Positions 1 to 8,443 of a stretch of DNA of 64,000 nt are shown piece after piece. The stretch lies in contig NZ_JAFKOK010000002.1 of NCBI RefSeq assembly GCF_017303295.1, positions 248,001 through 312,000 of the forward strand, in the 5' to 3' direction. Positions within the stretch are counted from its first letter, which is position 1. Every line of letters begins with the position of its first letter. Made by a program: the position numbers and the translations under genes. Below the pieces are notes generated by a model. That model was not told the origin of the DNA. It was given only the letters and a program-made list of their open reading frames with translations, and made no database searches. Source of the DNA: Rhodobacter sp. NTK016B (GTDB lineage: Bacteria; Pseudomonadota; Alphaproteobacteria; Rhodobacterales; Rhodobacteraceae).

Positions 1-1566
1 GACCGCGAAGAACGTCATTTCCTCGAACCGCGCGACCATGCGGCCCTGATCAGCGATCGCGTCGGCAATCGCGCCGGTGTCATCGTTGATCAGCACCTGC
101 CGGGTCACGTCGAAGCGCACGGCATAGGGCACCAGCGTCACCGCTTCCGCCGATTCCCCGATCGTCCCCGCCTTGATCTCGCCGCCCTCGCCCAGCTTTT
201 GCAGCATCGGGAAGTCACCGGGCCGGATGATCGAATGCGCTCGGAAATCCTTGAACGACTTCTCGCGGGCGATCTGGCGATAGATCGACGGGGCCTCGCG
301 GTAACGGTCGGCCAGCGCCTTGTTGAGCGCGTTCGACAGCGCCAGCGGGAAATCCGAGGTCGAATGCATGTCCATGAAGACGCGCAGGCGGTCGTCGGCG
401 GTGCGCAGCGAGCCGCGATAGCCCGAGGCATTCGCCGCCATTTCCACGAGCGACATGGACATGAACGGCCGCGCGCGATCGTCGGTCGGATCGCGGCGGG
501 CAAACTGCGCCGCAAGCGCGGCCGTCATCCCCGCGCGGCGGGTTTCACGCTCATCGCGCAGAATGCGGGTCGAAGGCCCGCGCGTCGGTTTCGGCACGTT
601 GTGTCCTTTCTGTTGGTAATGGGCGATCACGCCGCGCAGGCCGATCCCCTGGGCGATGAAGTCGCCCGCCTGGCTCAGACTGCCGCCGTTCATTTCGACA
701 ATGGCGCAGATCGCCGACGCCTCGGCGGCGGGGCCGGTGTCGTCATCATCCTCGGCCGCGTCGTCGTCGCCCTGGGCGTCGTCGTCATCTTCGGGGGTAT
801 CGCCACCGGCGGGCGGCGTGTCGTCGGCAGCGTCGCCGCCTTCGGTCGTGTCGTCACCCTGCCCCGTGGTCAGGTCGTCGTCGTCTTCCGGGTCCATGTC
901 GGATTCCTTCATTTGCGGTGTTGCGGGCGGTGTCCCGCCAATCCAGGCCATGACGGCCTGCGGTGACGGGCTTGCAGCCCGTGGCCCCGCCAGCAGGTGC
1001 CGGGGGGAATGGTGATAGGTGGCATAGGCGAAGGCCGCGGCGTCCGACGCCACCGAGGCATCGGCGCGGGTCGCGAAACCGGCCGCGACCGCATCCTCGG
1101 CCGTGAACCACGTTTCCGCGCGCATGATCTCGCGCGCGGCCTCGGCGGTGATCCCGGCGCGGGTCGCGTAAACCTCGGCATAGCCCTGCGACATGAGCGC
1201 GAGCGAGTCGGCCATGTCGCGATGTTCGGCCTCGGTGCCGCGTCCTTCGATGAAGGGCACGGCCGGGTCGTGGATCATCATCATTGCGCCGGTCAGCATG
1301 ACGATGTCTTCGCCCGCCATCGCGACCAGACTGCCCGCGCTTGCGGCAATCCCCGACACCACGACCGAGACCTTGCCGGAATAGCCGCTCAGGGCGTGGA
1401 ACACGGCCAAGCCCTCGGTCGCGAGACCGCCGGGGCAGTTCAGATAGACCGTGACGTCATCCCCGCCCGCGCGCGCCAGCTCGGCCCGCACCGTCGCGGC
1501 GGTAAAATGCGGCTCATCGGGCCAAGGCGGCGCCCCGACCATCCCTTCCAGGTAAATTTCAGGCAT
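1..1566 (-). CDS. ClpP-like prohead protease / major capsid protein fusion (partial, runs off left edge)
   Basis: A single open frame with no stop codon over 522 codons from the ATG at 1566 to the window edge. Residues 1 to about 200 are a ClpP-fold serine protease: the GIAASAGS motif gives the nucleophile Ser76 and MMMIHDP gives His99. A very acidic, low-complexity Asp/Gly/Pro linker follows (about 215-270). The rest resembles a phage major head protein of the Mu gpT / HK97-like kind (for example the VRFDVTRQVLINDD stretch). The protease would trim the scaffold and release the capsid domain during prohead maturation; that is family knowledge, not visible here. The ATG overlaps the portal stop by 8 bases and has an AAGGA ribosome site. 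Its C-terminus lies outside the window. Confidence 0.85.
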   Translation of the reverse strand, partial: MPEIYLEGMVGAPPWPDEPHFTAATVRAELARAGGDDVTVYLNCPGGLATEGLAVFHALSGYSGKVSVVVSGIAASAGSLVAMAGEDIVMLTGAMMMIHDPAVPFIEGRGTEAEHRDMADSLALMSQGYAEVYATRAGITAEAAREIMRAETWFTAEDAVAAGFATRADASVASDAAAFAYATYHHSPRHLLAGPRAASPSPQAVMAWIGGTPPATPQMKESDMDPEDDDDLTTGQGDDTTEGGDAADDTPPAGGDTPEDDDDAQGDDDAAEDDDDTGPAAEASAICAIVEMNGGSLSQAGDFIAQGIGLRGVIAHYQQKGHNVPKPTRGPSTRILRDERETRRAGMTAALAAQFARRDPTDDRARPFMSMSLVEMAANASGYRGSLRTADDRLRVFMDMHSTSDFPLALSNALNKALADRYREAPSIYRQIAREKSFKDFRAHSIIRPGDFPMLQKLGEGGEIKAGTIGESAEAVTLVPYAVRFDVTRQVLINDDTGAIADAIADQGRMVARFEEMTFFAV

Positions 1567-3034
1567 CAAGGGTCCTTTCGCTTTCGGAATTTCCGAGCTG
1601 GACGGCCGCGCCGGGCTGTTTCAGCGCGGCCAGATCGCGGCGGCGCTGCATATCGGCGTCGATCTCGCGGTCGATTTCGTCAGGGTCATATCCCGAGGCG
1701 CGGATCTCGCCCCGGCGCGAGGCCAGACCGGCCTCGATGCGCTGCACGGCAACTTGCGTTTCGGTTTTGGGGTCTGCCATGACCGGAGGCGGCGGGGTCC
1801 AGTCGATCCGCGCCTTCGACAGCGCGCGGATCGCGGCGAAGCCGCCCGCGTTGAATGCCCAATCCTTCAAGATCCAGTTGCCAGTCGGGCGACACATGCC
1901 CGGCAAGGCCATGTGCCATTGCCAGCGCTCGACATTCTGGCCCATGTCGATCCGGCCGAGACGCCCCGAGGCGAAATTGACCCCGGTCAGGTCACCTGTC
2001 AGGCTTTCATAGGTGATGCCCATGCCGACCGCGACGCGGCGCAGATGCACCTTCGTGAAATCGTCGTATCCCGTCACCTCGGGCGGGTTGGCAAAGGACA
2101 CTTCGTCGTTTTGGCCGATCGCTTGGATAAGTCCCGGTGCCAGTTCGGAAGGCGGCGGGTTGCCCTGCATGTCGTCGGTGCGCCAGAACACCGAGAAACA
2201 CGCAGCGATCCGCTGGCGCATCAACTGCGCTTCGTCGTTCTCGGCAAGCGCGACCAGATCGTCCAGCACTGGCGCGAACCAGCTCACGCCCCGGCGCTGT
2301 CCCGGCCGGTCAACGCGGTAAAGATGCGCCACGCGCGCTGCATCGACCCTTTCGGACTCCAAGCCCCGCCAGTTCGACCCGAGAACGGGCGACCCCGGAT
2401 GCTCGCCAAACAGATGATAGGCGACGATGCGCCCCCAAGCGTCGCGCTCGATGCCGTCATAGAGTGTGTTGCCCGAGGCCCCGACCGGGCCTTGCATCCG
2501 CGTGTCGAGATAGTCGGCTTCGAGAACCCGCACTTGCCCGTGACGTGCGCCGTGTTCGGGCCAGACGATAAGCGCCTCGCCATCGGCGACCGCCGCCCCG
2601 AACGCGGACGCCTGCAAGCCGCCCAGCGGCAAGACGCCCTCGCCATCGACCGCGACCGAGCTGAGATGCGGCAGCACGTCGTCGCGCCATTCGCGCTGCA
2701 AGCCCTTGTCCGTCGTGACAAGGCGCGGCTCGATGCCCGCGCCGATCACGTTGTTCTGGATCACCGACAAGGCCCGCGACGCCGTCGGGTTGTTGCGGAT
2801 CACGTCGCGGCTTGCCAGGGAAAGACCCCGGCGCGCAAGCTGCGCCACCGCGTCGGCATCGCCGCCGACCGCGCGCAGGCTTTCCGAGCGCCGCGCGAGA
2901 TCGGACGCGCGGTAATGCATCACCACGTCAGCCGCCGCGCGGCGCGCCGCCATCGACTGACGTTCGGCCAGCCGCCGATTGCCCGCCGTGGGCGAGGCCC
3001 AGGCGATCACCCGGTCGAGAAAGGTATCCCTCAT
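1559..3034 (-). CDS. Phage portal protein, lambda type
   Basis: 491 residues, the usual length for lambda gpB-type portals (PF05136). The N-terminal RNNPTASRALSVIQNNVIG stretch is characteristic. The portal forms the dodecameric ring at the head vertex through which DNA is packaged and to which the tail connects. It lies between the gpW-type connector (start overlaps its stop as ATGA) and the protease-capsid fusion, in the standard terminase, gpW, portal, protease, capsid order. The C-terminal region is charged and ends with TGA inside the next gene's start. No truncation is seen. Confidence 0.9.
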   Translation of the reverse strand: MRDTFLDRVIAWASPTAGNRRLAERQSMAARRAAADVVMHYRASDLARRSESLRAVGGDADAVAQLARRGLSLASRDVIRNNPTASRALSVIQNNVIGAGIEPRLVTTDKGLQREWRDDVLPHLSSVAVDGEGVLPLGGLQASAFGAAVADGEALIVWPEHGARHGQVRVLEADYLDTRMQGPVGASGNTLYDGIERDAWGRIVAYHLFGEHPGSPVLGSNWRGLESERVDAARVAHLYRVDRPGQRRGVSWFAPVLDDLVALAENDEAQLMRQRIAACFSVFWRTDDMQGNPPPSELAPGLIQAIGQNDEVSFANPPEVTGYDDFTKVHLRRVAVGMGITYESLTGDLTGVNFASGRLGRIDMGQNVERWQWHMALPGMCRPTGNWILKDWAFNAGGFAAIRALSKARIDWTPPPPVMADPKTETQVAVQRIEAGLASRRGEIRASGYDPDEIDREIDADMQRRRDLAALKQPGAAVQLGNSESERTLDA

Positions 3035-3243
3035 ACCGGGCGCCTCACCAGACGCGGATAAACCTGCCTCGATCGCCCCCCTGCCCCGGCCAGCCCGTCG
3101 CGGATCATGTCGCGGGTCTGACGCATTTCCGACAGCGAGCGGAAAGTGTACTGTTCATCGCCGATGCGCACCGACGACACACCTTTGGCGATCGCCGCTT
3201 CGATCGCGGTCAGATCGTCTTGCGTCCAACTCATTTCAGCCAT
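3031..3243 (-). CDS. gpW-like phage head-tail connector
   Basis: A 70-residue protein of the gpW family: helical N-terminus (WTQDDLTAIEAAIAKG), a short beta segment (SVRIGDEQYTFRS) and a second helix with basic end. gpW-type proteins sit under the portal and stabilise packaged DNA before tail joining. Two starts are possible: ATG at 3243 (MAEMSW) or ATG at 3234, which overlaps the terminase stop as ATGA. The second has better distance to the AAGGG ribosome site. It is coupled to the portal gene by another ATGA overlap. Confidence 0.8.
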   Translation of the reverse strand: MAEMSWTQDDLTAIEAAIAKGVSSVRIGDEQYTFRSLSEMRQTRDMIRDGLAGAGGRSRQVYPRLVRRPV

Positions 3244-5360
3244 TTCCCTTTCGGCTTGATCCAGCGCGCCGGTGCCGGTGCGCCCGATGCGGCGGGCGTC
3301 GTCGCCTCGCCTGTTCCCTGCGGCCCGGTCCAGTCCGCGAAGGGGTTGTCGGCGTCGAGCCGCGCCCAGAACGGCGGGGCCTCGGTTGCGATCGTCTCGC
3401 CCTTGATCTGGATGTGCAGCGCGCGGGCCTGCACCAGGTGGTCAAAGGATTCGTTGCGCACCATGCCCGGCTTCTTGGCCCAGCCCTTCGGCCCGCGCCG
3501 CTCGGCGGTGAACTCCTGCAACTCGGCTTCGCCGAACCATTCCGGCAGGCCGCAATAATTCCGCCCCGGTTCCGGCAGGCGCAGCGACGACGCGACCGCG
3601 TCTTTCAGGCGATCCGTCGCCATGTGCAGGATCTGCACGTCGCTTGCCGCGCGCCGCCGCTTGTTCGCGCTACGCTCGGGCGCGCGCAGCCAAACCCGGT
3701 CCCGGTGTTCGCCACCCTCGCCCCGTGTCAGGAACCACAACTTGCCCTGACCGGCTTTCTTGCGCCCGCGCCAGAATCGATAAGCGTGTTCCGTGGTCGA
3801 GCCGCCGCCGTGCATATCAACGGCCAGCGCGACCGGGCGCAGGGTCCAGTCGGTGCCATCCACCGGCCACGCGCGCAGCGCCAGCGCGTCCAGCACGGCC
3901 CAATCCTCGGCCACGTCGAAGGGCCGGATGCCACGCGACGCGCCACCCGGTGCGCCCTCGGGCGGATTGACCAGGTCGAAGCGGTCAACAGGTTCGTGCC
4001 GGCCATCCAGCCCCCACGCCGTGACCCCGACCGCAAACCGCGATCCTTGCACGTCGATCGACACCGTCAGATACCGCGTCCAGCTCGGGGCCGTGCCCTG
4101 CGCCGTGGCATTGCCCGCCGCCTTGTCGCGCAGGCCCTGCACCGACAGCTCGCCCTCTGCGCCCGCATGGCGCGGCAGGTAGGGCCGTCCAATCGCCGTG
4201 TTCGTCACGGTCTTGATCTGTTCTTCGTCGCCCGTCCGCTCGAAGGCTTGCAGCGCGTTGACCCACAACACGACGATTTCCGCCCAGGTCGCGAACCCTG
4301 CCGCCGCACCGTCCAACCAATGCGACGCAAGGTCTGTCTTGCGGATGGCCGGATCGCCGAGGCGCACCAGCGACTTGCCGTCGCTGGCCTCGTGCAACCA
4401 ATAGCCCGACGCGTTCAACTCGCCTTTCAGCTCATGCCCGAACCCGTCGCGGCAATGCGGACAGATCATGCGCGCCGTCGCCCCGCATTCCGCCGGGTCC
4501 GCGCTGTTCTCCCAGCGCAGCCGGGCAAAGGTCGGCTCGAAGCGAGCCCCGCAAAGCGGGCAATCCCAATACCACCGTCCCCGCGTGCCTTGCGGATAGA
4601 GGCCCAGAACACCGCCCGAGACCGGCGGCGCGTCATGCGGGGTTTGCGCGCGCCAGCTTTCATCCGTGATTGCCCGGCCGGGCGAGGACTCGATCGCCAC
4701 CATGCCGCGCGACCCGAGCGTCCGGGTCCGCGCGCGCATCATCACATATCCCGACCCCTCGCCGTCGATCGAGTCAGGCCAGCGGTCGTAATCGGTCCCC
4801 ATCACAAGACGGCCGGTGAAGCTCGCGAGCTTCGTCGCGGTCGGCCAGTCGAAGCTCAACTCGGTGCCGCCGGTGAAGCGCTTTTGATACTGGTTATCGC
4901 CGCCCCGGCCCTTATCGACGCGCTCGGCCACGTCAGGCGAGTTGCGCACCATCGGCGACCACTTGTTGCGCTCGAATTCCGCCGCCGCCTCGCGCGTCAT
5001 CTGGAACAGCGCCACCCGGCCCGGCTGGCAACAGATCGCGTGGACCGAGGCCCCCAAAAGCATCATCGTCTTGCCGGTCTGCGACGGCCCGGCGAACACC
5101 TCGGCGCGGTAGTCGCGCGAGGCGATCACGTCCTGCGGCTCGGCCATGTACGGCGCATCGCTGCGGCGGAACGGCTGCCATTGCTCGCCCGTGTAGACGT
5201 GCATGTACTTTTCCGCCGCCTCGGTAACCGAGATCAGCTCGGGCGGCGTCAGCGCAGGCAAAGCCCGGCGCAGGGCGTCGCGGGCGCTGGCGAAGGGCGG
5301 TAGCGGCCTGATCCGGTCCAGCGCCCCCGCTTCCGAGACGGCGCGCGGGTCGCCCATCAC
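3231..5360 (-). CDS. Phage terminase large subunit, GpA family
   Basis: 709 residues, typical for lambda GpA-type large terminases (PF05876). Walker A is visible as GPSQTGKT at about residues 91-98. A CxxC / CxxC zinc-ribbon-like pair (CPLC and CPHC) lies mid-protein, followed by the nuclease half with an acidic SIDVQGS strand. The enzyme is the ATP-driven motor and endonuclease that cuts concatemers and fills proheads. Start is GTG at 5360, overlapping the small-subunit stop, or ATG at 5357. The gpW gene overlaps its 3' end. Confidence 0.92.
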   Translation of the reverse strand: MMGDPRAVSEAGALDRIRPLPPFASARDALRRALPALTPPELISVTEAAEKYMHVYTGEQWQPFRRSDAPYMAEPQDVIASRDYRAEVFAGPSQTGKTMMLLGASVHAICCQPGRVALFQMTREAAAEFERNKWSPMVRNSPDVAERVDKGRGGDNQYQKRFTGGTELSFDWPTATKLASFTGRLVMGTDYDRWPDSIDGEGSGYVMMRARTRTLGSRGMVAIESSPGRAITDESWRAQTPHDAPPVSGGVLGLYPQGTRGRWYWDCPLCGARFEPTFARLRWENSADPAECGATARMICPHCRDGFGHELKGELNASGYWLHEASDGKSLVRLGDPAIRKTDLASHWLDGAAAGFATWAEIVVLWVNALQAFERTGDEEQIKTVTNTAIGRPYLPRHAGAEGELSVQGLRDKAAGNATAQGTAPSWTRYLTVSIDVQGSRFAVGVTAWGLDGRHEPVDRFDLVNPPEGAPGGASRGIRPFDVAEDWAVLDALALRAWPVDGTDWTLRPVALAVDMHGGGSTTEHAYRFWRGRKKAGQGKLWFLTRGEGGEHRDRVWLRAPERSANKRRRAASDVQILHMATDRLKDAVASSLRLPEPGRNYCGLPEWFGEAELQEFTAERRGPKGWAKKPGMVRNESFDHLVQARALHIQIKGETIATEAPPFWARLDADNPFADWTGPQGTGEATTPAASGAPAPARWIKPKGKWLK

Positions 5361-6010
5361 AAAAGCCCGTCGTCGTCGTCGCGCTCGACCAGCTCGGCGC
5401 GTTCGATCTTGGCGCGCATGCTCTTGATCGTGTCGGTCGCCGCGCGCTGCACCGCCGAGACCTGCGCCGCACTCAAGCCCAGCTCGCGTTCCAGCCGGTC
5501 GGCAAGGTTGCTCAGCCCCTCGCGCGCCGTGACCAGCAGCGCCTCGGCCAGCTCGACCACGTCATCGAGCGGCACCAGCGAGCGCCGCCCACGCGCGGCT
5601 TGCTGATAGATCAGATCAGCCCGCGCCATTTCCTGCCGGTCTTTCCACGACAGTTGCGCCTCGGGCTGATCCACGTCGAGACCGAGGAAATGCGCCTGTA
5701 AGGCCGAGACCTGTTTCGATGCGTGCGCGGCCTCGGCCTTGAGGCGCGCGTCGCGGTCCTGAAACCAAGCCCAGCAATGCGACAGGCGATAAACATAGGA
5801 CTTGCCCGGCCCGCCCTCTTGCACGAAGGGCATGCCGTCCTTTGTCCATTTCGCGACCGTGTTGACCGTCTTGTTGAACGCCGAGGCGACCCCGTCCTGG
5901 TTGAGGTCCGCATCCTCGACGCCCTCGGGCAAGGGATGCGCGGCGATGAGCGCGGCCAGATCCTCGCCGACCTCGACCGGCAGCAGCGCCGGGCTTTCCG
6001 TTTCAGTCAT
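5357..6010 (-). CDS. Phage terminase small subunit, Nu1-like
   Basis: 217 residues if started at the ATG at 6010 (MTETESP); an upstream in-frame start at 6061 would add 17 residues encoded by the G/C-rich spacer and seems unlikely. Residues about 40-75 (DGVASAFNKTVNTVAKWTKDGMP) form a winged-HTH with a Lys-rich recognition helix as in Nu1-type small terminases; the C-terminal half is a long helix for oligomerisation. It would recognise the packaging site and hand DNA to the large subunit, whose start overlaps its stop. Confidence 0.8.
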   Translation of the reverse strand: MTETESPALLPVEVGEDLAALIAAHPLPEGVEDADLNQDGVASAFNKTVNTVAKWTKDGMPFVQEGGPGKSYVYRLSHCWAWFQDRDARLKAEAAHASKQVSALQAHFLGLDVDQPEAQLSWKDRQEMARADLIYQQAARGRRSLVPLDDVVELAEALLVTAREGLSNLADRLERELGLSAAQVSAVQRAATDTIKSMRAKIERAELVERDDDDGLL

Positions 6011-6133
6011 AGAACAACCACAACCCCAATTCGCACCCTCGACGGATCGACCTGCCCCCACCCCAACCGGGGCGCGAATAACCCGCGTGCGGGGTTTCCG
6101 GGGGAAGGACCCGAACGGGGGGGGGCGGGGGCC
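6011..6133 (-). other. Intergenic region with poly-G tract and inverted repeats ahead of terminase (possible packaging site)
   Basis: The 123 bases upstream of the small terminase contain nine consecutive G (6117-6125) followed by C and five more G, and several CCGGGG/CCCCGG and GCGGGGTT/AACCCCGC-type inverted repeats. No gene is visible. In lambdoid phages the cos or pac site lies just before the small terminase gene, so this is the best position for it here. That is inference from location and structure only. Confidence 0.3.
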
Positions 6134-6850
6134 TTAGCGCGCGGTTGCGAGCGCCCGCTCGAAGGCCCGGCGCAGGTTGATCCCGATCCGGTCGCGATAG
6201 GTGCGGGCGACGACGCCCTCGAAGTGAAAGGCCGCGTCATAGCGCGGCGCGGCCTTGGTGAAATGCGCAACCTTGGACAGATCGCCGCTTGCGGTGCGCT
6301 TCCAGATGCCCGGCGACAGCCCGCCATTGCGCGGCACGAAATAGCTTGCCCTGCCCCGCCTGAGACCCCGCGCCCGCGAGGCATCCGTGGCATTCGCCGC
6401 GCGGTCGCGCTGCGCCCCGATCCCGGATAGCGCCTGATTGCGCTCGCCCGGTGACCAGTTGCCATAGGCATTGAGCCGCGCGCCCTCGGCAGGCACGACC
6501 GAATGCAGGATCTCGGCCGAGACGACACGCTCGGACAAGAGCTTGTCCAACGCGGTCTGCGGTCTCGGCCCGCCTGCGCTTTGGACCTTCAGGTAATGCC
6601 GCCGCGCGACATGGCCCTTTTCCTGCACCGTGGCGACGGGCGCGGTCTTAGTCGCGCGCCAGACATGGAAGGCATTCAGCGTCCAGCGGGTCGGGCGGTC
6701 GAACGTGACCCGCATGTGATCTTTCAGCGCGTCCAGACCATCCTGCGCCGTCCAGTTGACCGCCCAGACCTCGATTTGCGGCAGATGCCGGTTCAGCATG
6801 TCGTCGGCACGGCGCAGGAAATCGGACGCATCGACACCCATATTCAGCAT
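6134..6850 (-). CDS. Phage hypothetical protein, basic, likely virion morphogenesis
   Basis: 238 residues from the ATG at 6850 (MLNMGVDASDF), preceded by a GGGGG ribosome site; the frame is open further upstream but that part overlaps a terminator hairpin. The protein is basic and Arg-rich with a segment reading RASYFVPRNGGLSPGIWKR and an aromatic C-terminal part. I do not recognise a named family. Position immediately upstream of the terminase genes suggests a packaging or morphogenesis role, as in other alphaproteobacterial siphophages, but no catalytic motif is seen. Confidence 0.65.
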   Translation of the reverse strand: MLNMGVDASDFLRRADDMLNRHLPQIEVWAVNWTAQDGLDALKDHMRVTFDRPTRWTLNAFHVWRATKTAPVATVQEKGHVARRHYLKVQSAGGPRPQTALDKLLSERVVSAEILHSVVPAEGARLNAYGNWSPGERNQALSGIGAQRDRAANATDASRARGLRRGRASYFVPRNGGLSPGIWKRTASGDLSKVAHFTKAAPRYDAAFHFEGVVARTYRDRIGINLRRAFERALATAR

Positions 6851-6871
6851 CACGCACCCCCGGAAACGACA

Positions 6872-6902
6872 ACGCCCGCGCCGGAATGTCCGGTGCGGGC
6901 GT
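6872..6902 (-). terminator. Stem-loop terminator/attenuator
   Basis: A 14-bp stem (6872-6885 with 6889-6902, one G-T pair, 3-base loop) followed on the minus strand by the T-rich TTGTCGTTT. It lies after the gene ending at 6972 and before the gene starting at 6850, so it would separate early from late expression. Confidence 0.6.
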
Positions 6903-6971
6903 AATTCGTCATCTTGGTAATAAGTCATGCCTCAGCGGACCTAAGCGGTCAACGGTCAAAATTCGCGGCCG

Positions 6972-7640
6972 CTACCGAAGAACGCCACGCAGGCGCTCTA
7001 GCGCTTCCGCCAAGGCGACCTGCAACGCCGCACGCGATGCGCCTTTGACCCCCCAGCCATGCGCCCGCAAGACGTTGTCCAGCGGCTCGCCATGCAGCGC
7101 GACTGCATCGACCAGCGCGCGATCGGTGATGGCCTTGCGATCCGGCCCGCCGCGATCCGAGGGGCGCACCCGCCGCACCGGCTTAGCGACCCCGCGACCG
7201 ATGGCGATCACGGCCCGGTCCAACTGGCGCGCGGCGTCCAGATGATAGTCCATCGCCGACAGCTCACCGCCACCCGCGCCACCTTGCGGCAAGAGCGCCG
7301 ACAGGGTCGAGCGCGCGGACAGCCCGCTAGCGACACGCTCGACAAGATAGCCGTAGCGCCGCCCGGCCGAGACCTGACCGGGCGTCAGAAAGAAATCGAC
7401 CCTTGCCCGCTGCGCCGCCCATTCCATGCGGTCGAAGACGTCCGCGCGCCGGAACCGTAGCCCGTCATCATCTTCGCCCCGGACATAGCCCGGCCCGGAT
7501 GCCAGCCGCTCGCGCGAGACGGCCTCGGCCCCGCGCGCGGGGGCTTGCGGATCGGCGCGCAGGCGCTCGCCCCCCGACAGCGTGATCGGCTTCGGTCCGC
7601 GCAGGCGCGGCGCGGCTTTCACAGCTTTGCGCTTGCTCAT
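6972..7640 (-). CDS. Phage hypothetical protein (possible regulator)
   Basis: 222 residues from the ATG at 7640, which overlaps the stop of the preceding gene as ATGA; the frame extends upstream but inside that gene. The N-terminus is Lys/Arg-rich (MSKRKAVKAAPRLRGPKP). A central helical part (FDRMEWAAQRARVDFFL, then AGRRYGYLVERVASG) and a C-terminal part (NVLRAHGWGVKGASRAAL) could form a helix-turn-helix. I do not recognise the family with certainty. Its position at the end of the early leftward genes and just before a terminator would suit a late-gene regulator, which is speculation. Confidence 0.6.
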   Translation of the reverse strand: MSKRKAVKAAPRLRGPKPITLSGGERLRADPQAPARGAEAVSRERLASGPGYVRGEDDDGLRFRRADVFDRMEWAAQRARVDFFLTPGQVSAGRRYGYLVERVASGLSARSTLSALLPQGGAGGGELSAMDYHLDAARQLDRAVIAIGRGVAKPVRRVRPSDRGGPDRKAITDRALVDAVALHGEPLDNVLRAHGWGVKGASRAALQVALAEALERLRGVLR

Positions 7641-8227
7641 GCCGCCCCCGTGATCGGCGTCGCGCCGCGTTCTGCCCGAACCTTGTCCAGAAGCCCGATC
7701 AGCCGATCGCGGCGCGCGAGATAGGCGCGCACCCAAGCGGCCTCATTCGGCTCAACGGCCCAGCCCGCCGCCTGTTTCTCGGTCGCGATCTGGACCCGGC
7801 GCGCCGCCTCCTGCGCCCGGCTCAGGACTAGCGCCCGCGCCTGCGGCGTCGCGGGCGGGATCCGCTTGGCCTCAAAGTAATCCCACGTCTCGACCAGCGT
7901 GCCGTCCTGCACCATCCGCTCGCCCTCGACCGAGGCGAACCAGCTCACCAGCTTGGGGTCAGCCTCAAGCGGCAGGGGCTGGCAGACATGCGCGAAGTTG
8001 ATGAAGGTCGCGCGATCTGGCCAGAAGTTGCGCGCCGAACCTTGGCCGTGAACGCGCAGCATCCGCGCCAGCGTGGCGAGCGCCTCGTCGGTCATATAGG
8101 CCAGCTCGTCAGCGATGCGATCCAGCATCGCCCGCCCTTCTGCCTCGGTGATCTTCTTGGGGAACCGAAACCCGAGCGCATCAAGCAACAGCCTGCGCAC
8201 CCGGTCGCGATTGGTTTCTGCGGTCAT
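7637..8227 (-). CDS. Conserved-looking phage hypothetical protein
   Basis: 196 residues beginning MTAETNRDRVRRLLL. Highly helical with a central aromatic segment (ARNFWPDRATFINFA) and another (LVETWDYFEAKRIPP). No signal peptide or membrane segment. It is coupled by ATGA to the next gene. No function can be assigned; the location between a DUF1376-like gene and late genes suggests a replication or regulatory accessory protein. It is preceded by about 215 bases of non-coding DNA with repeats and a terminator. Confidence 0.65.
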   Translation of the reverse strand: MTAETNRDRVRRLLLDALGFRFPKKITEAEGRAMLDRIADELAYMTDEALATLARMLRVHGQGSARNFWPDRATFINFAHVCQPLPLEADPKLVSWFASVEGERMVQDGTLVETWDYFEAKRIPPATPQARALVLSRAQEAARRVQIATEKQAAGWAVEPNEAAWVRAYLARRDRLIGLLDKVRAERGATPITGAA

Positions 8228-8330
8228 GCCCTAGTGCCTCTATTCTAAGCATGGCCCTGTTTTTCCGTTTGCGTTGCCGGTGCCGCTTTTGTCCTAAGAG
8301 ATTTCATTTCTTCTCATGTCCTCTCAGGCC

Positions 8331-8442
8331 GGAAGGTTTTTCCCCAAAGAAAACGGGCAAAGCTGCCCGGATCGTCGGTTTCCTTCCGATTTTGTTCCGA
8401 AAACTTTCCGCCGGAAGGTTTTGGAAGGTTCTGGAAAGTTTT
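8331..8442. repeat. Cluster of 10-bp GGAAGGTTTT-type repeats
   Basis: GGAAGGTTTT occurs at 8331-8340 and 8413-8422, followed without a gap by GGAAGGTTCT (8423-8432) and GGAAAGTTTT (8433-8442). The inverted copy AAAACTTTCC lies at 8400-8409, making an inverted repeat with 8413-8422. The cluster sits in non-coding DNA right after a stop codon at 8444. It could be an iteron-like origin element or protein-binding array. Confidence 0.6.
8346..8369 (-). terminator. Rho-independent terminator after the gene at 8444-9073
   Basis: Stem CGGGCA (8354-8359) with TGCCCG (8364-8369), 4-base loop, followed on the minus strand by TTTTCTTT (8346-8353). It ends the leftward early operon. Confidence 0.65.
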
Positions 8443-8443
8443 G

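Noticed and set aside
138-515. Minus-strand open frame overlapping the protease-capsid fusion
   Set aside because: Arg/Ser-rich out-of-frame shadow; the fusion frame is continuous through this region.
2979-5303. A 774-codon plus-strand open frame across the terminase gene
   Set aside because: Antisense of the GpA-type terminase, which has Walker and zinc motifs; Arg/Pro-rich shadow.
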